A DNA stretch of 32,835 nt, taken from positions 1 through 32,835 of the forward strand of contig JAAWOU010000033.1 of assembly GCA_022799755.1 (NCBI GenBank). The letters run 5' to 3'. Positions 16,109 through 24,697 of this stretch are shown piece after piece; positions within the stretch are counted from its first letter, which is position 1, and each line of letters opens with the position of its first letter. The DNA is from Lachnospiraceae bacterium (GTDB lineage: Bacteria; Bacillota; Clostridia; Lachnospirales; Lachnospiraceae). The translations under genes were made by a program, and so were the position numbers. The notes beneath the pieces are model-generated. The model was not told the DNA's origin, made no database searches, and saw only the letters and a list, made by a program, of their open reading frames with translations.

Positions 16109-16144
16109 AAAAAAATACCAGACCCGCAAAACCGGTCCGGTATT
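16109..16144 (-). terminator. Rho-independent terminator of the MATE gene
   Basis: An 11-bp stem (16114-16124 with 16134-16144) with one G-U wobble on the transcribed strand and a nine-base loop is followed on the minus strand by seven T. It lies 20 bases after the MATE stop codon and before tepA. This is the clearest intrinsic terminator in the window. Confidence 0.9.
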
Positions 16145-16164
16145 TTTACAATGCTTTTGTCTTG

Positions 16165-17529
16165 CTATCTTGTGAGATTCTGCACCCATTTGTATTTGCG
16201 AAACCGCAGCATCACCCAGGGAATCTTGCCCACCTCGTCCAGGCAGGTGCAGGCGTAGACCGCCATGGGAGACCAGTGAAAGACAAAGGCTCCGGCAAGC
16301 GCCAGCGGAATCGCGATCAGCCACATACAGACCACCAGGCTGTACATGTCGAAGAGCGTGTCTCCCCCTCCGTCCAACACACCGTTTATGGTAACCGTAT
16401 TCACACAGCGCCCGATCATGTACACGGCCATGATCACCATCATTCCCGTAAGATATTCCCTGGCCTGATCCGTGAGGAGCACCATCCGCAGGATAAAGGG
16501 CGTCACTGCCAGCACCATCCCCATGGACAGAAAGCCGATGACATAGGATATATTCTTCAGCTTTATGCCGTATGCCTTGCCAAGGGCAAGCTCTCCGGCA
16601 CCCAGCTGATTCCCGACCATGATTCCGGCGGCGCTGCCGATGCCGTTGCACATGCAGCAGATCAGATCCCGGACCACTGCCGCCACAGAATTCGCCGCGG
16701 CCGCGTCGGTTCCCATATGCCCCATGATGGCCGTGTAAGAGGTAAATCCGATGCCCCAGCACAGCGACCCTCCCATGAGAGGCAGACACTGCTTAGCAAA
16801 GTCTCTGCCAAGCTGCCTGTGCAGCTTCAGGAATCTCTCCCATGCCGGGCGGATATAGGATGTCCCCATGGACACACCTACGCACAAAATCAGCTCAACG
16901 ACCCTGGAGATCGTAGTGGCAAGAGCGGCTCCTGCGGCCTGCATTCTGGGCGCGCCCAACAATCCGAATATAAACACCGCGTTCAGGCCGATATTCAGGA
17001 GCACGGCAAAAGAGCTGATCAATGCCCCCGGCCTCACATGGTCCGACACTTTCATCATGGTCAGATAGCACTGCGATATCCCCGTAAGCAGATAAGACCA
17101 TCCCGCAATGCGCAAATAAGAGCTGCCGATGGAAATCAGCGGCCCGTCATGGGTAAAAATATGCATCAGCGGCCCCGGCATCAGTTCGCAGGCCAGGAAA
17201 AACGCCACGGACACGATTGCGCTGAACCGCAGCATCATATTGAAGACATCTTCCAGCGTATGCCTGTCCCCCTTGCCCCAGTACTGGGCGCCCAAAATGG
17301 CTCCTGCCCCTGTGATCGCCATCAGGAACATGTTCTGGACGAACTGTATCTGGGTGGCCAGAGAGACTGCCGTCATTTCGTCCTGGGCCACTTTCCCCAG
17401 CATCAGCGCATCCCCCGCCGCCACCGCTGCCAGCATCAGGCTCTGCAGCGCAATGGGCAGCGCCAGCCTGGTCAGATTCCTGTAAAACTCTTTCCTGTCG
17501 ATTTGTACTTCCTGTCTCTTCTCCCGCAT
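16165..17529 (-). CDS. MATE-family multidrug/sodium exporter
   Basis: The 454-residue membrane protein has about twelve hydrophobic helices in two similar halves, the layout of MATE (NorM/DinF-like) antiporters. These use a sodium or proton gradient to expel cationic drugs or metabolites. Recognisable segments are LALPIALQSLMLAAVAAGDA with LMLGKVAQDEMTAVSLATQ at the start, ITGAGAILGAQYWGKGD after helix 2, and IGSAAGIMVGNQLGAGE in the second half. I chose the ATG at 17527-17529, with GAGGAG seven to eight bases upstream; a longer frame adds only nine residues. The gene has a strong terminator and is divergent from purC. The substrate cannot be told from sequence. Confidence 0.9.
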   Translation of the reverse strand: MREKRQEVQIDRKEFYRNLTRLALPIALQSLMLAAVAAGDALMLGKVAQDEMTAVSLATQIQFVQNMFLMAITGAGAILGAQYWGKGDRHTLEDVFNMMLRFSAIVSVAFFLACELMPGPLMHIFTHDGPLISIGSSYLRIAGWSYLLTGISQCYLTMMKVSDHVRPGALISSFAVLLNIGLNAVFIFGLLGAPRMQAAGAALATTISRVVELILCVGVSMGTSYIRPAWERFLKLHRQLGRDFAKQCLPLMGGSLCWGIGFTSYTAIMGHMGTDAAAANSVAAVVRDLICCMCNGIGSAAGIMVGNQLGAGELALGKAYGIKLKNISYVIGFLSMGMVLAVTPFILRMVLLTDQAREYLTGMMVIMAVYMIGRCVNTVTINGVLDGGGDTLFDMYSLVVCMWLIAIPLALAGAFVFHWSPMAVYACTCLDEVGKIPWVMLRFRKYKWVQNLTR

Positions 17530-17673
17530 CAAGCAGCTCCTCGCATTCCCGGCCACAAGCCTTTCACCGGCTGTCCCTGACCGCTCTGCCCATTATATAT
17601 CAGGCTGCCGCTTTTGGGAATAGGCTTTCGCCAGATAGGTTGAATTCTTTTTTCGGATTCCCGTTCTGCGTTA

Positions 17674-17702
17674 TTGTGCTTTCCGGACATCTGTGCTAAA
17701 CT
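17674..17702 (+). promoter_or_regulatory. Promoter of purC
   Basis: TTGTGC (17674-17679) and TAAACT (17697-17702) are separated by 17 bases, about 75 bases before the purC start. I saw no clear PurR-type or PRPP-linked operator and no guanine riboswitch fold in the short leader. Confidence 0.55.
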
Positions 17703-17777
17703 GAGAGCGTAAAAGCTGATACCAGCGGGATACGGCTACAGACGTATCTTCATTTGCAGGCAAAGGAGACAGAAGAC

Positions 17778-18653
17778 ATGAGCATTCAAGAACGCAAGCC
17801 CGTCAAAGAGGGCAAAGTACGCGAGATTTACGACAATGGCGACAGCCTGATCATGGTGGCCACGGACCGGATCAGCTGCTTTGACGTCATTCTGGACAAC
17901 AAGGTGGATAAAAAAGGCACTGTGCTGACCCAGATGTCCAGGTTCTGGTTCGATATGACAAAGGATATCCTGCCCAACCATATGATCTCCGTGGACGTAA
18001 AAGATATGCCGGAGTACTTCCGCCAGGACAGATTCGACGGAAACAGCATGCTGTGCAGGAAGCTGGAGATCATTCCCGTGGAATGCATCGTGAGAGGCTA
18101 CATCACCGGAAGCGGCTGGGCCAGCTATCAGAAAGACGGCACCGTCTGCGGCATCCGGCTGCCGGAGGGCCTGAAAGAGGCGGACAAGCTGCCCCAGCCC
18201 ATCTACACCCCCTCCACCAAGGCGGAAATCGGCGACCACGACGAGAACATCTCGTTTGAACAGAGCGTGGATTACCTGGAGCAGCGCTTCCCCGGAAAAG
18301 GGCAGGAATACGCGGAGAAAATCCGGGATTACACTTTGGCCCTCTACAAGAAATGCGCCGACTATGCCTTAAGCCGGGGCATCATCATTGCCGATACAAA
18401 GTTTGAATTTGGTCTGGACGAGGCGGGAAACATCGTCCTGGCAGACGAAATGCTCACACCTGACAGCTCCCGTTTCTGGCCCGCGGACGCTTATGAGCCG
18501 GGACACGGCCAGCCCTCTTTCGACAAACAGTTCGCACGGGACTGGCTGAAAGCAAATCCTGACAATCACTGGGTTCTGCCGGAGGAAGTGGTTCGCAAGA
18601 CCATCGACAAGTATCTGCAGGCATATGAGATGCTCACCGGAAAGCCCCTGTAA
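17778..18653 (+). CDS. purC: SAICAR synthase (phosphoribosylaminoimidazole-succinocarboxamide synthase)
   Basis: PurC joins aspartate to CAIR using ATP, step seven or eight of purine synthesis. The 291-residue product has the family segments KPVKEGKVREIYDNGDSLIM (glycine-rich ATP loop, about 6-25), DRISCFDVILDNKVDKKG, VECIVRGYITGSGWASY, and the catalytic/SAICAR motif IIADTKFEFGLDEAGNIVLA with DEMLTPDSSRFW. It is longer than the short bacterial type (about 237) and matches the longer type of about 290 residues. AGGAG lies eight bases before the ATG at 17778. It is transcribed alone from its own promoter, convergent with the plsC/purF/purB strand, so purine genes occur here in two separate units. 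Confidence 0.95.
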   Translation: MSIQERKPVKEGKVREIYDNGDSLIMVATDRISCFDVILDNKVDKKGTVLTQMSRFWFDMTKDILPNHMISVDVKDMPEYFRQDRFDGNSMLCRKLEIIPVECIVRGYITGSGWASYQKDGTVCGIRLPEGLKEADKLPQPIYTPSTKAEIGDHDENISFEQSVDYLEQRFPGKGQEYAEKIRDYTLALYKKCADYALSRGIIIADTKFEFGLDEAGNIVLADEMLTPDSSRFWPADAYEPGHGQPSFDKQFARDWLKANPDNHWVLPEEVVRKTIDKYLQAYEMLTGKPL

Positions 18654-18713
18654 TCCGGACCCGGCGCGGATCAAAAAAGGCTGCGGAGAAATGCACTCTC
18701 CCCGCAAGACACA

Positions 18714-18738
18714 GCTGTGATTTTAAATACATCACAGC
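18714..18738. other. Inverted repeat between convergent purC and plsC
   Basis: GCTGTGAT (18714-18721) and ATCACAGC (18731-18738) pair perfectly around nine bases, 60 bases after purC and 50 bases after plsC on the other strand. No T-run follows on either side, so it may be a weak bidirectional terminator or a protein-binding palindrome. The rest of 18654-18789 is unassigned. Confidence 0.35.
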
Positions 18739-18789
18739 CTGGTTGCGGATCGAAGTCATTTCCCCACAGCCCGGACCGGCGCCGCTTCT

Positions 18790-19533
18790 TCATGATGCCC
18801 TCTCTCTTTCCAGCGCTCTCCTGCTCAGCTGCATATCAATGGTGCTGGAAATCCTGCCTTTCACCATCTCAGCGATCTCAGCCGTAGTCATCCCTCCGTA
18901 CTCCTCATAGAAGATCGGGGCCAGAAAGTGCACCTGGGTCTTTACTTTCCGCAGGGAATTCACCCCGAAAGGCTTGTAGGAATCAATGATGGCCACCGGC
19001 ACAATAGGCGCTTTCGCCTTGGTGGCGCATTTGAAAGAGCCTGCCATAAAATCCTGCAGCTCGTTCTTATTGTGGTCATAGCCGCCCTCCGGAAATACGA
19101 TATAGCGTCTCCCCTGTTTCACTTCATCGGCAATCTGCAGGATCATCTTGAACTGTTTTTTCATATCCGTCTTATCCAGCCTGCTGCCCTGCACCAGATC
19201 GATAAAGGTATCCGTGATGGGAAGTTTGGAGCGGTAAGCGTCTATGACAATGGTACAGGGCTTGGGATGGGAAATCATAATGCCCAGGGTGTCATACTTA
19301 CCCTGATGATTGGAGTACATGACATAGCCGCCCTCCTTTGGCAGCAGCTCCTGTCCGAAGCTTTCCGTTTTGATCCGCCCGTTGCGCATCATGATGCCAA
19401 TGCATTTCCTGGCCATCTGATATCGCGTTTCCTCCGAATAGCGCTCACCATGCCGCTCAATATAATGCACCTTACATATATAATATACCACCAGCGGCAA
19501 AGACACCACTACCACATAACATATCCTTATCAC
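18790..19533 (-). CDS. plsC: 1-acyl-glycerol-3-phosphate acyltransferase (PlsC family)
   Basis: PlsC-family enzymes add the second acyl chain to lysophosphatidic acid at the membrane. The 247-residue product has an N-terminal hydrophobic segment (about 3-20), the acyltransferase motif NHQGKYD (His76 to Asp81, an HX4D motif), and FPEGG near 147-151. PIVPVAIIDSYKPFG is motif IV. Length fits the family (about 240). The substrate assignment follows the family; a specialised lysophospholipid acyltransferase is possible. It is 91 bases downstream of the PurF-like gene on the same strand and probably shares its transcript, although a 5-bp GC hairpin (19590-19604) lies in the gap. Confidence 0.85.
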   Translation of the reverse strand: MIRICYVVVVSLPLVVYYICKVHYIERHGERYSEETRYQMARKCIGIMMRNGRIKTESFGQELLPKEGGYVMYSNHQGKYDTLGIMISHPKPCTIVIDAYRSKLPITDTFIDLVQGSRLDKTDMKKQFKMILQIADEVKQGRRYIVFPEGGYDHNKNELQDFMAGSFKCATKAKAPIVPVAIIDSYKPFGVNSLRKVKTQVHFLAPIFYEEYGGMTTAEIAEMVKGRISSTIDMQLSRRALERERAS

Positions 19534-19624
19534 ATCAACACCCCAAACCCGTCATTTAAAATAAAACGTTCCGTTCACGCTTCCCCACAGGCCCTCTCCG
19601 GGCCGTTTGAAACTCTTTGCACAT

Positions 19625-21031
19625 TTATTCGCGTCCGTCCCAGCAGTAAGTACACAGCTTGTCCCTGTGAATTCCCACGGAGGCGATCATGTCGTCCAGC
19701 CTGTGGTAGCGCAGACTGGTGAAGTTCAGCTTCTTTCCAATCCGCTCCACCATCTCGCCGTACTCTGCCGTATCCGGATTCACATAATCTTTCAGATCGA
19801 TTTTCCTGCCCTCCTGCTCCATCTCCCTGAGAACCCGTCTGGCGATCAGGTCCATCTCCGAGGTAGATCTGGAAAAATTCAGATATTTACAGCCAAACAT
19901 GATGGGCGGGCAGGCCGGGCGGATATGGACCTCCCTGGCGCCGCTGTGGTAGAGGAATTCCGTGGTCTCCCGCAGCTGGGTCCCCCTGACGATGGAGTCG
20001 TCGATCATCAGCAGGCTCTTCCCCTCTATCAGATCTTTCACCGGAATCAGCTTCATCTTGGCGATGAGATTTCTCTGGGTCTGTATCGTGGGCATAAATG
20101 ACCGCGGCCAGGTAGGCGTATACTTCACAAAGGGCCTGGAGAAAGGTATGCCTGACTTATTGGCATAGCCTATGGCATGCGCTATCCCGGAATCCGGCAC
20201 GCCGGCCACCGTATCCGGCTTCACGTCATCCCGTTCCGCCAGCAGCGCGCCGCAGTGATACCGCATCTTCTCCACGCTGATTCCCTCATAGGATGATGTG
20301 GGATATCCGTAGTACACCCATAGGAAAGTACAGATCTTCATCTCTTTTCCGGGCTCCATCAGCGTGTGGACTCCCTCCGGAGTCACCACGGCGATCTCCC
20401 CGGGCCCCAGTTCTCTATGGAATTCATATCCCAGGTTCAGATAGGCGAAGCTCTCGAAAGAGACGCACCACGCCCCCTCTTTCCTGCCCACGGACACAGG
20501 AGTCCTGCCGTGCATGTCTCTGGCCGCATATATCCCCTTGGCCGTCATCACCAGCATGGTCATGGATCCGTCGATGACCTCCTGGGCATACCGGATCCCC
20601 TCCACCAGGTGGTCCTTTTGATCCACCAGATAGGCCACCAGCTCCGTGGCGTTCAGATCTCCGCCGCTCATCTCCAGGAAATGGGCATGCCCCTTGGAAA
20701 GCAGTTCCTCCGTCAGCTTCGCCGCGTTGTTGATCCTGCCCACAGTGGCAATGGCATATGTCCCGTGGTGGGAACGCACCATCAGCGGCTGAGGTTCGAA
20801 ATCCGAGATACAGCCGATGCCGATGTTCCCCTCCATCTCGTTGAAATCTTTGTCGAACTTTGTCCGAAAGGGAGCGTTTTCGATATTATGTATCGCCCTG
20901 TCGAAGCCCTTTTCCCGGCCGTAAACCACCATGCCGGCCCGTCTGGTCCCCAGATGGGAATGATAGTCCGTTCCGAAGTACAAGTCAAAGACACAATCCT
21001 CCTTGGATGCAACACCAAAAAATCCGCCCAT
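19625..21031 (-). CDS. PurF-like phosphoribosyltransferase lacking the glutaminase active site
   Basis: Amidophosphoribosyltransferase normally makes phosphoribosylamine from PRPP and glutamine, the first purine step, with its N-terminal Cys as glutaminase nucleophile. This 468-residue homologue begins MGGFFGVASK, with Gly where the Cys should be, and AGGAGG seven bases upstream fixes that start. The usual 'GHVRYST' region reads GCISDFE (73-79), and the 'HNGNL' oxyanion segment reads VGRINNAAKL (97-106), so other glutaminase residues are gone too. The phosphoribosyltransferase half is intact: VAGVPDSGIAHAIGYA (275-290) and the PRPP loop LMIDDSIVRGTQL (341-353). Probable Fe-S ligands of the Bacillus-type enzyme remain: Cys234, Cys381, Cys460 and Cys463. 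It may use free ammonia, bind another amidotransferase, or have another role. It follows purB by 60 bases. Confidence 0.85.
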   Translation of the reverse strand: MGGFFGVASKEDCVFDLYFGTDYHSHLGTRRAGMVVYGREKGFDRAIHNIENAPFRTKFDKDFNEMEGNIGIGCISDFEPQPLMVRSHHGTYAIATVGRINNAAKLTEELLSKGHAHFLEMSGGDLNATELVAYLVDQKDHLVEGIRYAQEVIDGSMTMLVMTAKGIYAARDMHGRTPVSVGRKEGAWCVSFESFAYLNLGYEFHRELGPGEIAVVTPEGVHTLMEPGKEMKICTFLWVYYGYPTSSYEGISVEKMRYHCGALLAERDDVKPDTVAGVPDSGIAHAIGYANKSGIPFSRPFVKYTPTWPRSFMPTIQTQRNLIAKMKLIPVKDLIEGKSLLMIDDSIVRGTQLRETTEFLYHSGAREVHIRPACPPIMFGCKYLNFSRSTSEMDLIARRVLREMEQEGRKIDLKDYVNPDTAEYGEMVERIGKKLNFTSLRYHRLDDMIASVGIHRDKLCTYCWDGRE

Positions 21032-21091
21032 TTTACGCCTCCTAAATTCCTGTTTCGCTCCTGAATCATCCTCATCTTCCGCCAAAGCGGC

Positions 21092-22537
21092 TTACAACGT
21101 AACCTCGGCTTTCACGCCCAGCAGTTCTCTGTTCTCCTCCAGCAGCGGACGGATGACATTCTTGAGAAACGCCTCCACCTGCTCCCTGGAACGGCCCACA
21201 TATTTTGCGGGATCCATAGATGCCTCCAGCTCCTCCAATGTCATGGGGAACGCCGGGTCCGCCGCGATCAGCTCCAGGAGATTGTTCTCTTTCCCCTCCA
21301 CTTTCACGTTCCGGCCTGCCTCCATGGAAAGCTCCCTGATGCGCTCGTGGAGCTCCTGGCGGTTCCCGCCCAGCTTCACGGCATCCATCATGATATTCTC
21401 CGTTGCCATGAAAGGCAGCTCGCTCATGAGATGTTTTTCGATGACCTTGGGATACACCACCAGCCCGTCCACCACATTCAGACACAGATCCAGTATGCCG
21501 TCCACCGCAAGAAAGCCCTCCGGAATGGACAGTCTCTTATTGGCAGAGTCATCCAGGGTCCTCTCGAACCACTGTGTCGCGGAAGTGATGGCAGGGTTCA
21601 GCGCATCGATCATCACGTATCTGGCCAGAGACGCAATTCTCTCACAGCGCATGGGATTGCGCTTATACGCCATGGCAGAGGAGCCGATCTGGCTCTTCTC
21701 AAAGGGCTCCTCCACCTCTTTCAGGTGCTGGAGCAGCCGGATGTCATTGCTCATCTTATGTGCGGAGGCAGCGATGCCGGCCAGGACATTTGCCACCCTG
21801 GTGTCCACCTTTCTGGAATAGGTCTGTCCGGACACGGGGAAGCACTCCTTAAAGCCCATCTTTTCCGCAATCATAGGGTCTATTTTATCGATGGTCTCCT
21901 GGTCTCCGTTAAACAGCTCCAGGAAAGAAGCCTGTGTGCCGGTGGTCCCCTTAGAGCCCAGCAGCTTCATATTCCCCAGCACAAAGTCCAGATCCTCCAG
22001 ATCCAGGAAAAATTCCTGCAGCCACAGCGCCGCCCGCTTTCCCACCGTGGTAGGCTGGGCCGGTTGGAAATGGGTGAAAGCCAGAGTGGGCTGAGATTTG
22101 TACGCCTCCGCAAAATCCGCAAGCTCCGCGATTACATTCACCAGCTTCTTCTTCAGAAGCTTCAGCCCCTCTGTCATGACAATGATATCCGTATTGTCCC
22201 CCACATAGCAGGAGGTGGCCCCCAGATGAATGATGCCCGCCGCTTTCGGGCACTGCTGGCCATAGGCGTACACATGACTCATGACATCATGGCGGACCTC
22301 CCGCTCTCTGGCCTTTGCCACGTCGTAATTGATATCATCCACATGAGCTTTCATCTCGGCAATCTGTTCGTCCGTGATGACAGGCTTGCCGTCCTGGCTC
22401 AAACCCAATTCTTTCTCCGTCTCCGCCAGGGCGATCCACAATCTCCTCCAGGTGCCAAATTTCATGTCCGGGGAGAAAATGTACTGCATTTCCCTGCTGG
22501 CATAGCGCTCCGATAAGGGGCTCACATACTTTTCCAT
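21092..22537 (-). CDS. purB: Adenylosuccinate lyase
   Basis: PurB splits fumarate from SAICAR and from adenylosuccinate, serving the main purine pathway and AMP synthesis. The 481-residue product belongs to the fumarase/aspartase fold with the signature GSSAMAYKRNPM (about 285-296). Catalytic-region segments are GATSCYVGDNTDI (about 106-118) and AFTHFQPAQPTTVGKRAALW (about 153-172). Length and wording of the signature resemble the longer eukaryotic-type subfamily (human ADSL, yeast Ade13) rather than the 430-residue Bacillus type; this comparison is from memory. GGAGA lies seven bases before the ATG at 22535-22537. It is downstream of the four-gene DUF5717/DUF5716 cluster by 85 bases and upstream of the PurF-like gene. 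Confidence 0.93.
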   Translation of the reverse strand: MEKYVSPLSERYASREMQYIFSPDMKFGTWRRLWIALAETEKELGLSQDGKPVITDEQIAEMKAHVDDINYDVAKAREREVRHDVMSHVYAYGQQCPKAAGIIHLGATSCYVGDNTDIIVMTEGLKLLKKKLVNVIAELADFAEAYKSQPTLAFTHFQPAQPTTVGKRAALWLQEFFLDLEDLDFVLGNMKLLGSKGTTGTQASFLELFNGDQETIDKIDPMIAEKMGFKECFPVSGQTYSRKVDTRVANVLAGIAASAHKMSNDIRLLQHLKEVEEPFEKSQIGSSAMAYKRNPMRCERIASLARYVMIDALNPAITSATQWFERTLDDSANKRLSIPEGFLAVDGILDLCLNVVDGLVVYPKVIEKHLMSELPFMATENIMMDAVKLGGNRQELHERIRELSMEAGRNVKVEGKENNLLELIAADPAFPMTLEELEASMDPAKYVGRSREQVEAFLKNVIRPLLEENRELLGVKAEVTL

Positions 22538-22622
22538 CCTGTTCTCCTTTATCATCTTTTCTCTTTGTAACGCTTTCTTCCGGTTTCCAACTTATCTATC
22601 ATATCTTACCTAAAGCCTAAAG

Positions 22623-23801
22623 TCAATACGCGGAATCCTCCCCGCCGTACCGTGATACCATTTCCATAATTTCGGAGGCATAGGCCGGATACTTGTCCGC
22701 CACGTCCGTGATTTCCTTTCGGGCCGTCTCCGCCACGTTGTTGTTGTAGTCCATCTGTTTGCGCAGTGTCTGCCTGCGCAGGATCAGCTCATGGCGCATC
22801 TCCACCATCTCACGCCTGTCTAGCAGGGCCGCCGCCTGATTCAGCCATCTCTCCGGCGTAGCGATCCGGTAGCGCGACAGCTTGTTCAAAAGCTGTCTGC
22901 GGTAGTGCTCCGCTTTCCCCTCGGCCTCGGCGAATTCTCTCCTCTCGTCTTTCTCCCGCTGGTACTGCTTCCACAGTCTGTTTAAAGACGCCGCGCTGTC
23001 CGTGCCGTACTTGATATAGAGGTAATCTATCAGATTCCTGTTGTTCACATACCGGATCTTCACCTTATTCTGCAATAGGATGATCTTGTTCACCGCTATC
23101 TCCACCTGATGCAGCTCCTTGTCCTCGTCCGTGTACTTCACCCAGGTCACCGTCACGGCCAAAGCCACTGCGGCCACGGCCAGTAGATACCCCATCCGGG
23201 TATCCATGTGAAATACGAACTGAAGCACCGCCAGCATCACCATGCACATGACAAAAGCCGTGGCGAAAATCACCGTCATCCCCCGCAGATTATCCATCAG
23301 GGTATTCAGTTCCTCTCTGCGGTACTCATAGGCATGGCGCTCCCTGTCCAGCCTCTGGAGATCCTGCTTCACCTTGCCGCCGTACTCCTCGCACTCCTTA
23401 AGCTTCGCGATCCCCTCTTTGATCTCGCTCTCATGCTCCCGCAGCCTGTAGTAATCCGCGTCCTTCATACGGTTCTTCCTGCCCCGGTACCGTTTGCTCT
23501 CCTGTTCCAGCGACACCAACCGTCCGGCAATGCTGTCCAAGCCCTCCCGCTCCGACTCCGGCAGCGCCTCTATTTCCTCCATGTCTGTGAGATAGGAGGT
23601 GATCAGGGAATACTCTCCTGTCAGCAGACCGATCTCCCTGGTGGCCTCTTTCATCTGCTCCAGACAGTTGGTGATATATCTGCTCCGCTCCTCCTCTTGG
23701 CTGAAGTCCACGTCATCTCTGTCATAGACGATATTCTCCCAGTCCTCGGAGCCGCTTTCCTGATATCTCTTTCTCTTGAATAGTTTCGACCAAAATCCCA
23801 T
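22623..23801 (-). CDS. Coiled-coil protein with two membrane helices, unknown function
   Basis: I do not recognise this 392-residue protein beyond its layout. A basic N-terminus (MGFWSKLFKRKR) is followed by a long charged coiled coil (about 35-170). A hairpin of two membrane helices follows (about 174-198, MTVIFATAFVMCMVMLAVLQ, and about 203-221). A second charged helical region runs to the end (about 225-392). Both coiled-coil arms should lie in the cytoplasm. The ATG at 23799-23801 has AGGA nine bases upstream; a GTG two codons earlier is too close to it. It is the last of four closely packed genes, with 13 bases or fewer separating it from the TPR-like gene, and may be the membrane anchor of that system. 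Confidence 0.65.
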   Translation of the reverse strand: MGFWSKLFKRKRYQESGSEDWENIVYDRDDVDFSQEEERSRYITNCLEQMKEATREIGLLTGEYSLITSYLTDMEEIEALPESEREGLDSIAGRLVSLEQESKRYRGRKNRMKDADYYRLREHESEIKEGIAKLKECEEYGGKVKQDLQRLDRERHAYEYRREELNTLMDNLRGMTVIFATAFVMCMVMLAVLQFVFHMDTRMGYLLAVAAVALAVTVTWVKYTDEDKELHQVEIAVNKIILLQNKVKIRYVNNRNLIDYLYIKYGTDSAASLNRLWKQYQREKDERREFAEAEGKAEHYRRQLLNKLSRYRIATPERWLNQAAALLDRREMVEMRHELILRRQTLRKQMDYNNNVAETARKEITDVADKYPAYASEIMEMVSRYGGEDSAY

Positions 23802-23814
23802 TTTCACATTTCCT

Positions 23815-24684
23815 TTACATTCCTGCCCGATAGCTGTCTTTCAGAGCCTGGGTCAGCCGCTGGCTGTCCTCGCAGAACTTCCGCCTGTCCCTGCTCCTTA
23901 ACTCTCTCCGGTTGCAAAGCCGCAGATAATCCGGCTGCTGCTCCCACTCGCCTACAAAACGTTCCAGCTTCTTCTCCAGCTCCAACGCATCAAAATGCCA
24001 CTCCCCGTGCTCCCCGGCAAATGCCACATACGCCTCCTGGGACAGCTCCATTCGCTTTGCTGCCATGAAGTCAACTGTATAGTCGTCATTTTCATCCCAT
24101 TCGCAGGCCTTCCCGAAGCATTCGGCCGCCTTTCCGTAAAGCATGAGTCCCGCATATGCCACGCCTTTATTATGCCAGATTTTCGCCAGAAATGCTTTCT
24201 CCACGGGAGGATTTTTCGTCTTCGAGGATTCCTGAGTCTCTTCCCCCTGCTCTTTCTCCAGGGTAGAGAGCAGTTCGTCATACCCCCGCAGGGCCTGACG
24301 GTATCTCTTCTTTTTCACCAGGTAATCTATCTGGCTCTTGCGCTTCTCCAGTCCGGTCAGCCCGGCCCCCTGCTTTAGTACCTGCTCCATCTCCAGAATC
24401 ACAGCCTCGTCAAAAAATCCCACATAGCGCTGGATGGCCAGCACAAAAGCGCTGAGAGACCCCTGCCTGTGCACCATGGGATGGAGGGCTTTCGCCAGAT
24501 CCCGCAGGCCGCATTCCCTCTCCACCCAGTCCAGCAGTCCGTCGTTCATCAGGGAGAGATCCAGCAAGAAAGCATTCTCTTTTAAACAGTGACACAGTTC
24601 CTCCATGCAGAATACATTGAGTCCCAGCCCCGGAATACAATATGGCATTTTCGCATAGTTCCCTACACAGACACTGACCCGCAT
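23815..24684 (-). CDS. TPR-like helical protein, unknown function
   Basis: The 289-residue protein starts MRVSVCVGNYAKMPYCIPGL, then has a helical region (about 25-110). A probable TPR pair follows (about 118-215), including YRQALRGYDELLSTLEKEQG and KIWHNKGVAYAGLMLYGKAA. A charged helical C-terminus follows, with LEKKLERFVGEWEQQPDYLR. No signal peptide or membrane helix is visible, so it should be cytoplasmic. GGAGA lies nine bases before the start. It lies 13 bases after the DUF5716-like gene, within the four-gene unit. A scaffold or adaptor role is inferred only from the helical repeats and the context. Confidence 0.65.
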   Translation of the reverse strand: MRVSVCVGNYAKMPYCIPGLGLNVFCMEELCHCLKENAFLLDLSLMNDGLLDWVERECGLRDLAKALHPMVHRQGSLSAFVLAIQRYVGFFDEAVILEMEQVLKQGAGLTGLEKRKSQIDYLVKKKRYRQALRGYDELLSTLEKEQGEETQESSKTKNPPVEKAFLAKIWHNKGVAYAGLMLYGKAAECFGKACEWDENDDYTVDFMAAKRMELSQEAYVAFAGEHGEWHFDALELEKKLERFVGEWEQQPDYLRLCNRRELRSRDRRKFCEDSQRLTQALKDSYRAGM

Positions 24685-24697
24685 CCTTTGTCTCTCC

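Noticed and set aside
16075..17580. Plus-strand frame of 501 codons antisense to the MATE gene
   Set aside because: Composition (His, Gln, Arg, Pro rich) is that of a reverse-complement shadow; the MATE protein on the other strand is clearly real.
17703..17777. Possible riboswitch before purC
   Set aside because: The leader is only about 70 bases and I could not fold the conserved core of a guanine or PRPP riboswitch in it.
22556..22622. Separate promoter for purB
   Set aside because: I searched the 85-base gap after the coiled-coil gene and found no convincing pair of -35 and -10 boxes on the minus strand; read-through from the upstream operon is as likely.
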